This document shows, piece after piece, positions 22,834-35,500 of a stretch of 64,000 nt of DNA. Each line of letters opens with the position of its first letter. Position 1 is the first letter of the stretch. The notes below the pieces were generated by a model that was not told the origin of the DNA, searched no databases, and was given only the letters and a program-made list of their open reading frames with translations. The DNA comes from Linnemannia schmuckeri (lineage: Eukaryota; Mortierellomycota; Mortierellomycetes; Mortierellales; Mortierellaceae): NCBI GenBank assembly GCA_029449235.1, contig JANATG010000008.1:1054001-1118000 (forward strand), given 5' to 3'. The translations under genes and the position numbers were made by a program.

Positions 22834-25267
22834 ATGTCACGGCCACCTTCGCAAGGGAGTCAACGCTATGGAGAAGAGAATCAGGCACGAGGTCCTGACG
22901 GTTATTCGGGACGTACAGACAACAGCTGGTCAGCCAACAGGCCTCCTCCAGGACAGCATCAGGGGTATCGTCAACAAGGCAGCAGTCCATATAATGATCA
23001 CAGCTATCGGGCGATAGGACCAGAAGGCGCATACTCGACAAGGCAGCATGACTCTAGACACTATCCACAGCATCCTCCACCTCCGCAACATTATCAGCAA
23101 CAGAATCATCATCAGTATCATCATCAGGCACAGCAATACCCTCATCCACACGGACCACAATCTCCTCCACCAATTCGACTTGTCCCCGGACAACCGCCAC
23201 CCTTCCCTATCCAATCCATGCAGCAGCATCAGCATTCAAATAACACGCACTTCCAAGACTCAAGAAACTACTCGAACCAGCACCATCGACATCACAATCA
23301 ACAGCGCTCACAGGAGACGTTCTCCGAGCATCAGTTCCCAGTCTACCCACTGGATCGGTTCAAGGTCAAATGTGCGCCCTTTCGACAGCCTATCGAGATC
23401 GGGAGCTTTTCTTACGATAAGAAGCGGAATTTCATCATGGATGATTCTCAACTGGTAAAAAAAAAAAATTGTTTCTTGCACAAGTATGGAGTCAATTCGG
23501 GATTAGTCTATTTAATCAAAAGCTTTTTTTTGTTTTGTTTTGTTTTTTTCTGGAGTAGAAATATTACTTCCCGCCAGACCTAACGAAACCCAACAACCTG
23601 TCGGTCAACTATGACAAGTACATTTCGCGGGACCTGACGGTAGACGAGCATGTTGACGCGTTACTGGATGCTCTCATCTGTATCCGGGACCGCGAGCAGC
23701 AACAAAAGCAACAAGAGCAACAGGAAACCACGAGTGTGACACAAGCAGATTTCATCTGTTATAGAGGTCTACTTACAAAGATAATGTGCACACCCTATGT
23801 CAGGAATGAGCCTTGGGAGATGGGCGCCACACTCTACAAAGGATCCATGTGAGTCTCTTACTTGCCCCATTTGTACTAACTGGGCTTGTCAAAATATACA
23901 ACATCCTACTCACTTCACCCTGTTGAAATAATCGGATATCTACAATAGATACATTGAAGAACACGTATCGGCAGAGCGTCGAGAGAACGCGGCAGGATCG
24001 AATGATCGACACAAATTGATGTCCTATTGGGGGTACCGATTCGAGACCATCTGCAACATCTCTAAACCTGTTTCGGAGCTGCGGAAGATCAGGACCAGGA
24101 AACGTGGCGCATCGCCATCGTCGTCTTTGATCGACAACAGTAATCCTCAGAGGAAAGTTGCCAAGCTCGAGGATGGAGATGACCAACAGCAACGGGAAGA
24201 ACAGACTGGGGATGATGATGTAGTAAGGGATCCGAACAACATCAAAGTCGTTGTAAATGTGGATGAGAAGAAGGAGGAAAAGAAAGTAGACGAGTTGGCG
24301 GTAGCAATGCTGGATCAGATTGACTTGGAGGATCCAGAACTGACAGGTCGGTTGGACGGGATAGTCGACACCAATTTACAGTACTGCACTGTGGCCCGGA
24401 CCAAGATCGGGAAGAATAGTATCATTATGGGCGCAGAAGTTGACTGTACCTCGGGTGAGATATAATGCATTGTTGCATATTTATTTTTCAGTTACGGAGA
24501 TCTATGTGAATGTGTGCAACAACATGTTTAACTCACACTTTTTATCCTCTCTCTTACCCTTTCCCTGTGTTTGGATTTGTTTGTGTGGTGCGTGTGGGTG
24601 TCTGTGAAAATAGAACCCAAGAAGGCACCGCCTCATAATCCCCTTTCAAACTACATCGAACTCAAGACCTCGCGCGTAATCTCCAGTGCCCGTGAACAGA
24701 ACAACTTTGAACGGTACGTCCCCAAAGTCTATTGCACCTCGTCAGTCGACGCCGGCTTTTAAGCTTGAAATATCCGATCTGCTACTAATACATCGCATTC
24801 ATCCTTCCTTCCTTCACCTCCTTCTAGGCATAAACTGTTAAAATTCTGGGCACAGTCGTTCCTTCCAGGAATTCCCACCATCATTGTGGGGTTCCGAGAC
24901 GATGACGGCAATGTGGTCACGGTCGAGACCTTCAAGACCATGGAAATCCCGAGGCTTGTGCGTGGGAAAGAAGGTGCATGGGTAAGTCAACCTCTACGCT
25001 CTCCCCTCTCTCTTTCTCACATACACAGTGTATACATACCTCTCTTTTAACACCTTTTCAATTACTTCTCTATAGGACACAACGATATGTATCAACTTTT
25101 TGGACGGCGTCCTCAACTTCCTCCGCGAACAGATTACAATCGACGATCCTGAAGTTTCATACACAATCCGATGGGCCCCTCCCTACAAAGCCATCAAAGT
25201 CGAGTATATAGGCAAGGGTACTTCATTCCTCACAGAGCGCTTCCTGAAAAGTAAAAATAAATCCTAA
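22834..25267 (+). CDS. RAI1: Decapping nuclease Rai1/DXO family
   Basis: Removes incomplete or non-canonical 5' caps from RNA and, in fungi, stabilises the nuclear exonuclease Rat1. Six exons (22834-23454, 23559-23848, 23949-24454, 24614-24713, 24828-24981, 25076-25267) give 620 residues. The active-site motifs are in order: SYWGYRFE (E336), GAEVDC (E467, D469), YIELKTS (E488, K490), then LLKFWAQSFLPGIP. The core resembles yeast Rai1 (387 aa), but there is a Gln/His/Pro-rich N-terminal extension of about 170 residues and an acidic, Lys/Glu-rich insert after GYRFE (about residues 350-420). Nuclear location is inferred from the family. The gene follows the ZZ/EF-hand gene by only 117 bp and is convergent with PP1. 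Confidence 0.94.
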
Positions 25268-25349
25268 GCGTGCATGCACAAAAAAGCGTCCTAGGCAGTG
25301 GATAATCTGAGTGTATGCACTTTTGCTCCAAGTGACATTCTCGAAAAAA

Positions 25350-25381
<32 letters not shown>

Positions 25382-25708
25382 AAGAAAAAAAAAAAAAAGC
25401 TGCGTTTTTTGTCGTTGACCAACTTTATTATGAATCGCACAATATACCCTGTGATGTCCTTGCCGTTGCGTACTCCCTGAGATGACAAAAAATGCAGACT
25501 GGAGAGAAAGAAGAAAAGAAAAAGAAATATACAAGGACAATGTGAGTCCTCCTGCAATACGATCCGCATGCAATTCAACATGGGCATTCAACATAGGCAG
25601 GCTATTTTGAGTGCTCCAAAGTTCCATCCTGCCATTCTCGTGCGCAGCCTTACCGGCCCAATGTTATCCTGATCCCGTCTTTACTTTTTTCCTATTATAC
25701 AAGGAAAT
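25268..25708. other. Convergent 3' spacer between RAI1 and PP1
   Basis: Two transcripts end into this 441-bp region. It carries a 55-nt A-rich tract at 25344-25398. No gene is seen; short ORFs are products of the A/T run. Confidence 0.6.
25344..25398. repeat. 55-nt A tract broken by two G
   Basis: Runs of about 25, 14 and 14 A separated by single G. It sits between two converging 3' ends. Confidence 0.85.
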
Positions 25709-28411
25709 TTAACAAAACCAGGAGTTAGTTTTCTTGTCTAATCGTGCGTATGTTCCATTAACCAACAGAAGCATGTTTTTACGTGCATGTTCTTGAATGT
25801 AGCCCTTACCATATGAGTACTTCTGCTTCTTCTCCGCTGGCTTCAAGATCTGTGCGGGCGAGAGTAAGATGAGAACAAACAAACACAATTGATCAGAGAT
25901 ATGATAGTAAACGACTTCTTAATGACTGCAGAAACTAACAGTCAGCCAAACAACCGAAAAATGTTCATTACCTGGAAGGAGCACATCAAGGTCTCGTCGA
26001 CACTCATCATGGCTCCGGCGTTATCAAACTCGCCGCAGTAGTTGGGTGCAGAGAACAAGGTGACGAGCTGGCGCTTGGCAAAGAATTCGTATCCGTCCTC
26101 AACAACCTGATGGGCACGGCAGACAAGATCCATATCGTGCTTCTGCAAGAATCGGCTAACCACATCCGGTCCGAACGTGAACGAGACTCCGCGATCGTTT
26201 TCGCTCCATCCAGTGATATCCTTGTCAGGGTCCGACCAGAGCAAATCGCACAACAAGCCAGTGTCGGGAACATCCGTTGGGCGCATCACACGACGAATCT
26301 GCTCCATGTTCAACAGATCGGGCGAAAGACCTCCGTGCATGCAAAAAATCTTCTCGTCGATAATAGCTGCTACTGGCAGGCAGTTGAAGCAGTCTGTAAA
26401 TGTCTTCCACAGCTTGATGTTGTAACGGCGTTTGCCTAAGATAGAATCAATTCACGAGTGGTTCATTCGCAAACGTGTCAGTGAGTACCAACTGATAAGA
26501 GTCCTTGAAGTTCTTCGAACCGCAAAGGAAAAGAACCCGATCACTTTCAGAACGGGCCATTGTTAGCCCCTCTGTTTTGTCCATGTCTCTCCTTTTTCAA
26601 GTCCACTTGCAACACCAAGTACGTGAAACGGTGGAGGAAAGGCGAACCAATGAGGATGTTCAGTTAAGAAGTCGGTTGTTTCTTTTCCGAGTGCACGTTC
26701 TTCGATCCGTCTTTTTCACTCTTTGGTTCCTAGTTCTTCCTCCTGTTTTTTTTCCTTCTACTCTTCCATAATAGTTTCTTGACGCAATTGTTTTCCAGGG
26801 AAAATGAGATCTTACATTCGTCATAGAATCCATAAATCCTGTTAATGCTGGCGCACTCGTGGTTTCCGCGAAGGATGAAGAAGTTCTCGGGGTACTTGAT
26901 CTTGTAAGCGAGCAACAGACAGATCGTCTCCAACGACTGCTTTCCACGATCGACATAGTCTCCCAAAAACAGATAGTTAGCCTCGGGTGGGAAACCACCG
27001 TACTCGAAGAGGCGGAGCAAGTCGTAGTATTGTCCATGGATATCACCTATAGAGTGGCAAAATATTGACATAAACAGAGTGAGTTAATGGTGTCAGTCGA
27101 AAAATATTGATTATAAACACTTCAATTCCCTTCCTTCCCGCATAGAAAACAAACATAAAAAAAGTGTCTTTTCTCACTCCATGTTAGAGCGCAGTCCACG
27201 GCAGACAGATAGGCTGCCAATCGACCACAGCGGGAGACTGACTGTAAGGCAGAAGGAGGGGGGGAGAAACCAAAATAATAAAAAAAAAAAAGATAAACTA
27301 GGTCATGACCGTACCGCAGATTTTGATGGGTGCTTCCAGCTCCAAGAGGATAGGTTGGTTGATGAAGATCTCACGCGCAGTTGTGCACAAAAACTTGATC
27401 TCATATTCTGCAAGCTGAACTTGCTTTCCTGGACGAGAGCCGCGGACTATGTAGAGGTGAAAGAGGAGAGAGCGAACAAGAGAGAGTAATAAAACGGATG
27501 CAGTGTTAATAACGAACTGTTGAAGTCTGAAATCATCTGTGACACGACTCTTCTGCCGCCGCTCGAACACCGTCATCGCTGGTCGTTGTGCAACAGACTT
27601 GTCGTTTGTCGCTGTTTGTTGATTGACTGCCTGCTTGACTTGACCCAAAGGGGATAAAACCCAGATAACAGTTGATTGACTTTCGGAATGTCGTGCTCGT
27701 CCACTACGTCTTTTCTATTACTCAGATGGCGCTTTATTCTTTTTGGGGAAGTTTTTTTTTTTTTTTCGTCACCTCCGCTCTGAATGCGTTTCCTTGGTAT
27801 TATTTCATTATCACAAGGGGGCCGATAGATAGGATTGAGCAAAAAAAAGTACAAAGGCAATAAAGGCAAAGGCCCAAAAAAACGACAAGTGCGTTTGTCT
27901 TTTTGACGGAGCGGGCTCTTGCCGCCAGGTCTTTTGCAACAACCAAAAGACAACGACAAAGCAAGGAGAAGGAGAAGGGGGTTTAAAAAAGAGAGAGAGG
28001 ATGGCGGGCGGTAGTGGTGGGACTATATCTGTTAACGAAGATATGAATCGGCGTCGGTCGATTGCGTTCTTGTTGGACTGGTCGTGTGTGTATATGTTGT
28101 GTGTATGTATTCTTTCTTTGGTTGTGTCGTGGTCGAAGATAATGGTGGCGTGAGTGGTAACCGTGTTCGTGTGCCTTTGTGCGTGTGTGTCAACACTGTT
28201 CGTATTGTTTTACAGCCCGTTGTTATTTGTGCAAGGTGCAAGGTGCGAGTGAGGTGGATGCAGTGCAGGCGAACAAGGCGAGCGGGATATTTCCTGTTAG
28301 TTGATTAGTTGAGTGTGGATGGAGGAGAGGTTTGTTGTTGTTATGTGTATTTTTACCTTCGAGAAGTCTCTCGATGATGGAGTCGATGTCGATTTCGCTC
28401 AGTTCAGCCAT
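25709..28411 (-). CDS. GLC7: Protein phosphatase 1 catalytic subunit (Glc7/PP1)
   Basis: A Ser/Thr phosphatase with a two-metal active site that acts with many regulatory subunits in mitosis, glycogen control and mRNA processing. Six exons (28357-28411, 27315-27446, 26816-27046, 25972-26435, 25810-25849, 25709-25737) give 316 residues. PPP motifs are present: GDIHGQ, GDYVDRG, RGNHE, and APNYCGEFDNAG, the PP1-type sequence that distinguishes it from PP2A. The first intron is long (910 bp). The last intron (25738-25809, 72 nt) is a multiple of three and has no stop in frame, so retention would give a 340-residue form with a different tail. The KYSY segment before the tail is close to that of other early-diverging fungi. 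The core is certain; the exact C-terminus is less so. Confidence 0.95.
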
Positions 28412-29283
28412 TGTCGAGTATGCCGAGGAGGGGGGAAGAAAGAAAGGGAAAAAGGAAAGAGGAAGAAAAGGGGAAGAGGAAGGGAAGGAGTGAGAGAGAG
28501 TGGGAGAGGTGAAGGTGAGTGGAGGAAGAAGGATGGGACAGATGGGCAACAAGAGGAGAGGAGGAAGAAGAAGAAAAAAAAAATCAAAATCAAAAACAAC
28601 AACAGGCGAGGAGAATAGGACGAGAGTGCGACACACACTACATCAGTGTGCTCCAAAAGGCGGAGTGAGTGGGAGCGAAAAGGCAACGAGAAGAGAGAAG
28701 AGGAAAAAAAAAAATTGGTGATTCAACAAAGCCACCCGCTATTAAAATTATTGCGGTTTGGCGGAGGTCAGCCGGTTTGATTCAATGGTCCTTGTCAACA
28801 CTAAACAAGTTGTGCTGGAGTAGATCGTGGACAGATCGAAATAAGGGGTCAAGTGAGAAAAAATAACAACTAAAAGGTGTACGGAAGTAACGATACAATG
28901 GTAACAAGTATAATAAAGAGACGATAAGAGATAAAGGGTAGAGAGGAGGCAACAAGTAGAATACAACAGCAAGCAAGCAAAAACAACCAAGAATAACGAC
29001 AACACCAGAAGCATCAGCGCAAGACTTCTAGGAATATGCTCATTGCTCAGATCATCTCTGGAAAAATGACGGGTAAAGAAAAAAAATCAGAAAGTGTAAT
29101 AGATGGATCTTGCATGTAATTTTTGGTGGCAAATGGATCCATCTCTCTCCTTTCTCACTCTCTCTTTTTTTCGGCTCTCCTTGGTTGTTTGTGGTTCAAT
29201 GAAGAGACGGTCATATCGGTTGTTTTAATGTCTTGCAGAATGCCTAACGAAAGTGTTGATGTCAAGGTTTGTTTGTATCTAAT
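28412..29283. other. Spacer upstream of PP1
   Basis: 872 bp. The part next to the PP1 start is strongly CT-rich on its coding strand (28420-28610), typical of highly expressed fungal genes. The rest is AT-rich. No gene or RNA is seen. Confidence 0.5.
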
Positions 29284-30568
29284 CTAGTCAAACCCCAGTC
29301 GCTTACGGGATGCTGGTGAGTCCTCAAAGGTTGCCGTCGCTGCAGGACGAGTCCGACTCAACAGCCAACCCCACCACGCAAATGCCCGCTGGATGGCCTC
29401 AGGACTCGGAGAGGGCATGATGTTTTCAATCCGGTGCTCGTCAATCAGTCCCCGATCATCTATCTCGTACACAAAGATACCTTCATAAGACGAAGGCGGT
29501 GGTGATGTAGGTCCTGAGGTCGTCAACACAACCGAAGGTCGAGTTGTCCCCTTCAATGTCCACCGCACTGTCACCGTTGTTGCCGGGAGTGACGGTTCTC
29601 CATCTCCTCCGCCTCCTCCTCCCTGTTTGATGTTAATCCCATCTACTCGTACGGTACCGCATGGCGTCTTCTTCGCCACGATTGCTTCGCCTTCCTGTTT
29701 CGATCCATGTAACCGCAACAAAGTCGATGTCGACATGTTATTGATATCATTCCCAGAGTCCAGTCCAGAAGTCCCCTTCCCACCCCGGCCATTCACCCGA
29801 ATCGACTGAATCTCAAACTCAATGTCCCGGAACCACATCTTGAAACTCCACCTGACCGCCCCCGCCAGCAAAAAGTAAATCGGTTTCCCTTGAAGCGACA
29901 CGTTCGTATGACTGGCCTCGATCAACCGGATGTTGGGCGCATAGATCGAGGTAGTACACAGTCCCTGTTGAAAAAACTGTGGTAGCTCCTCTCGCAATGT
30001 CCTGACCGCTGTAAAAAAATCAATATGAAAAAAAGTCAGAAAGTGTCAATACAGAGTCTTTCTAACACTGACCAGCCATTGAGTTTGAAACGATGAGATG
30101 GTTGTGGTGGATATGGAAGATGCCTCATTTACCTGTTCCTACGCGTATTTTGTATTCCTGTGGAGTGATGCGGTCGTCATTATCTTCAGAGTACTTGAGA
30201 ACCGGGTCCTGCTGGCGATTCGTTTGTGTCATTAAGGTCCTTGTCAATATCGTCGCTGTCGAGCGTGCAAGCGTGCCTTGACAGTGGTGTTGAAGAGGTA
30301 CGAAAAGACTCCTGCTATGCTGCTGCTGTCCATTAAACCACTTCATATTCCTTCCAGCGAGTTTCTGAGCCGAGGTCGACAAGCTCTGGGCATGAGTCTG
30401 TCGCAGAGCCGCGACTGGACAACTGTTGGTCAATGTCAAAGGTGCCCGTGTCCACGTCGATTGCGAGAAACGCGTGTTGTCGCGCATGCCATTGCTGAAT
30501 GCGGTTGCCTTTGGTGCTCCCTGTTGTGGTGCAAGTATGAATCGTGAGAGTGGCCGTGGTATCCTCAT
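29284..30568 (-). CDS. Mitochondrial DUF2358 protein, C6orf136-like
   Basis: Two exons (30133-30568 and 29284-30008) join in frame to 386 residues. The first about 110 residues are rich in Arg, Ser, Thr and Gln with almost no acid, as in a mitochondrial presequence. The C-terminal half matches the DUF2358 pattern of human C6orf136: LREELPQFF, SIYAPNIRLIEA, GKPIYFLLAGAVRW, a Trp-Thr-Leu block (VRWTLKG) and YEGIFVYEIDDRGLIDEHRI followed by MPSPSP. The biochemical role of the family is unknown; a fold related to NTF2/SnoaL is often suggested. A Gly-rich insert (about residues 272-280) is specific to this copy. Confidence 0.75.
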
Positions 30569-30791
30569 GTTGCCGCCAGAGTGGTTTGAGCAAACTTCGA
30601 GAGCAAAGGTATAGTGTAAGGAAGATATGACAGTTTCAAAATGACGTCGAGTTGACCTTTAATCTCCCTCGATTAATTGATTAAGGGTGACTAAGCTCAT
30701 TTAGAGCACATCTGCCTGTGGATACATCTTTACGCCAAATACAAGAGATCCTTCGCGTACTTCAGTTCCAATTACTTGTAACTGGAGGCTT

Positions 30792-32375
30792 TTAAAGCCC
30801 AGAGACATCAAAGGTGGGCAAGCAGATGACCTGCAGTCTCTTTCTGTTGATCGTGTCTTCCATCAGATCCATCACAAATGCCGGAGTATGTCCAAAGATA
30901 ATCTTGCGCATAGGTTCTACGAACCAGCCACGAGGGCTCGGCGTCCCAGGCAAGGTCTTTGAAACTCGTTGACGCCATGGGCAATCGAGAATCGCTCATC
31001 GTAGAATGATTTTAAGGCTGTTTGGAAGCACTGTGACGAGGTTGAAGGGATGTTGTAGAGTGCATTGGCCAACATCACTGCATTTAGAATCACCTGCGCT
31101 CCACCTTCTCCGGAGAATATGACCGCTACTTTGATCTATGAAAGGTAGTAATATATAGAAGAACCTACTTTTGTGAACAATTGGTTGAAGATCGCACAGG
31201 GAGAGAAACAAAAAATCAAAGTTAGTGGCGGTGAAACAGGTGCTGATTTTATCCTGCATGATCGTCCAGGAGTACCTGCATATGTATCAGTCACTCGCCA
31301 TCGCCGATCATGTCGCTGCGTCCATGGTACCAAGCCCTGAGCAGCATCTCCTCCAGTATCACCTTCGAGACTCGATATGCCAAAGTCCTATCTACCAGCT
31401 CAGCTACAGTGCCTGAAATAAGACACTTCGTTCTTCGCGCCTTGTTAATCATCTCCTGAGCTGGTTCCTGACTCCATTGCTTGGTCGATGAGCCTCGCTC
31501 CTCTTGAGTCCCTGCCTCGTCATACAGCCGATTCAGTAGCCAGCAGATCTGGTTCCCAGGTGTGGGCACCTCCCACGTCTATAAGTACTTATGAAAGCTA
31601 TTAGGCAAGTGTTAATTCCATTTATGTATTCGCTTTAAACTACACTCTCAACAAGGCACACCTTACTATGTATCTCCGGTCCTGATTGATAACGATCTTA
31701 AGTCGGATGAGGTACCGTTCAAGCAGTGCGGTACCGTTTCTCCTCTTCCGGAGTCATATCATTCTACTCTCCAGCTCTGGCCTTGAAAGAATCAGCAGTA
31801 CCCACAACACAATGCTGTCCCAACCTGAGCGGACGCTGATCTTCCTCTGGAAGTGCATTCAATGCCTTCAAGCGCTCGTACATTTGAGCGCGGACAGAAC
31901 TGTAGACCCCATCAGCACCGACAAGGATCTGGGTTTTAAAGACGCTGCCATTAGCACACTTGACAATCATTTTCTCATGGTCTTCCTCAAATAAGTTAAC
32001 CTACCTGTCAAACAGCAACCGCTCCTTGGGGATCTTCACGAGCAAATCAAAGAAACACGGGGCGCGGCATGACTCAGATATGATAGTCATGTCACCCTTG
32101 GGGACCGCGTTCGACAACACACCGATCACAGACTGGTCCGTTTCCTCCATAAAGGACATCCTGCTGATTATCTTTGACTGAACCCCAATCTCGGGAAGGA
32201 GGCCTAGTTGGGCCAGGAGGGGCTGGACAACTGACGACAGGGCGATGGCTGAACTGAAGGGCTTGATTTGGAGAGTTCGTTCGAGGATGAAATAATCGAG
32301 TCCTGCGCGTTCGAGAAAAATACCGAGGACCGGCCTCCTAGACCTGCTCCTTCATGGATGAATTTGGTTCGCTGT
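30792..32375 (-). pseudogene. Disabled FAD-dependent monooxygenase
   Basis: A paralogue of the monooxygenase at 7173-9536, read on the minus strand. Traces run from GAGLGG (near 32340) through FLERAGLDYFILER, LVGADGVYSSVR, PTPGNQICWLL and IFSGEGGAQ to FGHTPAFVMDL. It has no start codon in frame, a one-base loss just after GAGLGG (near 32332), stop codons inside the conserved body at 32001-32003 and 31764-31766, and a frame change in the C-terminal part (near 30910-30960). The MIGD segment still ends in G followed by GCGAGT, the position of the GC donor in the intact copy. An active gene is excluded unless there are several unusual introns. Confidence 0.85.
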
Positions 32376-32506
32376 CGCTTGATTAAGCTTTAGTGTCCAG
32401 CACACAAACGAAACGAAAGGATAACGATTATGTACAAGTGCTTTTTAATGGAATGTAATGCAAATATGCGATCGCGTTTCTCTAAAGAGAGGAGCGAGTA
32501 GATAGT

Positions 32507-35500
32507 CTAACGGTTTTTACCAAACAGACCATGGCCGTGGTGTCGCATCGCCTCTCTCTCCTTCTCGAGCTGCTGGACCGACTTGACCGGCAGCATCGTC
32601 TGCTTCAACGGCTCGACTCCCTCAGCCAGGCGCAGCTCCTTAATGTTGTTGTTGTTGAGGTTGCTGGGATGGTGATGCGATGTGGGACTTCCACCGTTGG
32701 AGCTGCCGTTATTAAGAGGGGTGTTATGGCTAGATCCATTGGCGTTGCCCATTCCGTTGTTGAGATGGCCATTGTTGTTGTTGTTGTTATTGCCGTGACG
32801 AATGTTGCCCAGTCGAAGAATACCAGGGGATCCACCAGCTCCACCAGGCGACGAGGGTGCATACCCACTTCCGCCTCCATTGCTGCTGCTGTCCTGCTCG
32901 TTCAAGTAGATCGATGCTCCTGCGCTCTCCAAGAACTCGAGAGCGACCTGAGTCTGATCAATCGTCTTCATGTCAGGCGTGCGCTGAACTCGCAAGATAC
33001 AATCCTGAGCCAGTTGGATCCTGCGAATCTTGCCTTCCTTGCCATGCCAGTCCGACAATAAGTTCTTGAACAGTGGCTTCGAGTTCTTGTCCGGACCGTC
33101 GGCCTTGGAGCACAACTCGTTCGCCTTCTTGATCGTCTCAGGTGCTGACGACAACAGATCGTTCTCCAGAAGGAACCAGGCACTCATCACGCGCAGGTTC
33201 TCCGCTGCCACACATAGCGCATTCCGCTTGTTCCCGTTCCTAAGACTAGGGTCGGCTCCGTACAGCAACAGCATCTGGACAATCTCCTCGTTGTCCATCT
33301 TCTCCAGAACCATATGCAGTGGTGTCGACTTGCGAGAGTCAATCGCGTTGACCTCGGCTCCCTTCTTCAACAACAACTCGATAACAGGCGCTGGTTCCTT
33401 GCAGTGATGAATAGCGTAGTGCAAGGGGGTTCTCTGGTGTTGTTGATCGACCACCTTGGTCTGAGCTCCCAACTTGAACAAGACTCGCATGGTCTCGACC
33501 AAGACCTTGGTTGAAGTGATGTGCGAGTTTTGGAGAAGAACCATCAAGGGAGTCCTCTTCTTGGAGTCGCGGCTGTTGCAGTCTGCCCCAGCCTTGGTGA
33601 GGAAGATGACGGCCTCGGTGGGGTTGGGGTACTGCTCGCACACAAAGTGCAGCACAGTCGTTCCATTGTGATCTCCACGGTCAAGAGCAGCTCCGTGCTT
33701 GATCAGAACCTTCATAGTTTCAATGGCATGCCTTGAGCGAGCGGCAAGCAGGATGGGGGTAGGATGGGGCCAGAAGCCAATAGACTCGTGAAGCAAGTAT
33801 GGATGGGCCTTAAGCAGCCTCTCGATCATCTCCAAATCGCCCTGTGTCACCGCCGTGAAAAAGTCAGATGGCTCATCCTGGCTCAACTCCTTGTAGGGGT
33901 CTGCAAGACTGTAAAAGTTGTCAAACTGGACCCGGGGCTTGGAAGCTGAACCTTGAGATGCGGGGGGAGTAGCGTCCTTGGGAGCTATACGCATGTCCCG
34001 AGGATCTGTTCTGCTATCGTTAGCGTGCTCTTCATGTCCGGAACGCGAAGAGGGTGTTGAGCCTTCCTGCTCCTTGGGTACTGCCTCTGGAGATCTGTTG
34101 CCTTGATCTAAAAGGTTACCACCAAAAAAAAAAAAAATAATAATAATAATAATAATTAACCTGATATTAGAAAAATCACTTGAAATTATTAAACGAGATT
34201 TAAACTTAAAAAAATTACAAGTGCCATACTTTTCGCTTTACTGAGTCCGGCACGGATGGTATCAACGACGGGGAAGAATCCTGGGCTGGACCTAGGAGGA
34301 GGGTTGGATCCAGAGTTTGATGATGGTGGGTTGTGGTTGACGATGCGCTGAGCTCCATTTTCCGTGGACGATCCAAGTTTGTTGACTTCAATGGCATGAC
34401 TTGTCTTGGGATCAGCTTCCTTCCGTGTTGCTTCTGGGCTGTTGGGGCGCAAAGCTGGAGACGAGTTACTGGGCTTGGTAGCATCGATTTGCCGGGATGT
34501 TTTGTAAATGGAAGAATTGGATGGCGCTACACTCGGTTCCGACGCAGGGCTTCTTTTGGGAAAGAGATGAGGATCCAAGGGCGCAACGACAGGGAATCCC
34601 ATGGGAACTTGACGAGGGGCAGGTCGGGTCTCAGAGGGTAATGCAAGGGAGGGCTCAGCATCGACCTTGGTCTCTGATTTGCCCTTGTAGGTCGTGGTGG
34701 GGACATACACAATGGGTGACACTGGGTTACGAGGGACATCCGCCTGAGTGGCCTTAGCGACAGCTGGAGAAGACCCGTTGAGGACAGGCGATGGAGGCAT
34801 CCCTGCTGGTGGCTTTGGTGAAGGGCCGAGGGAAGGAGAACCACTAGGCTTGATTGGGGGGGTTCCTGGTGGAGGAGGGGGCACCAATCTACCCTGGCTA
34901 CCCACGGGAGGAGAGATAGTCTTGGAGGCTCGACCGGGTGGAGGGGGAACCTGGTTGTTCCGGACCTTGGGAGGCGAAATGACCTTTGGACGATTGGATG
35001 GCGGTGAAACCACTCGAGGGCTGTTACTGTGGCCAGCAACGGCGGGTGGTGGTGGTGGGGCTCCTGGTGGTGGTGGGGAAATCGTCGAAATGGTTCGAAT
35101 GGATCCCAAGTTCAACTTGCTGACTACCGACGCCATTGAAAGACCACTTGCCAATGCCAGCGATGCAGTTTCAGGCAGCACCGAGTTAATCGATTCCATT
35201 GGAGGAGCTGGGGGAATGCTGATGTCCTTTGGAGGTGTTGTAAGCGCAAGTGCCTTGAAGGATGGCAGAGGTGGGAGGAGCTGTGGGCCTGCTCCTGCCT
35301 TGTTCGCGTCAGAGTCGACGGCTGAAGCCTTCGTTTCTGAGCTATTCTCAGAAGGAGGAGGAGGGCTGCTGACAGTGGGGCTATCGGGTACAGTCATTGG
35401 TGGAACTCGGACATTGGGTTTGGTGCCATTGATCTGGTGGTTGTTGTCGGCAGCGTTCTTGCTCTGATCCATATTATTCGCAGCTCCGTTGGTCTTCGGG

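Noticed and set aside
32507..33994. A stand-alone ankyrin gene starting at the ATG at 33994
   Set aside because: The exon is open upstream of that ATG to a good splice acceptor at 34108, and it joins the kinase exon in frame.
34748..35467. A 239-codon Gly-rich frame antisense to the kinase linker
   Set aside because: The Gly runs are the reverse of CCN Pro codons in the linker; no start context or splice pattern.
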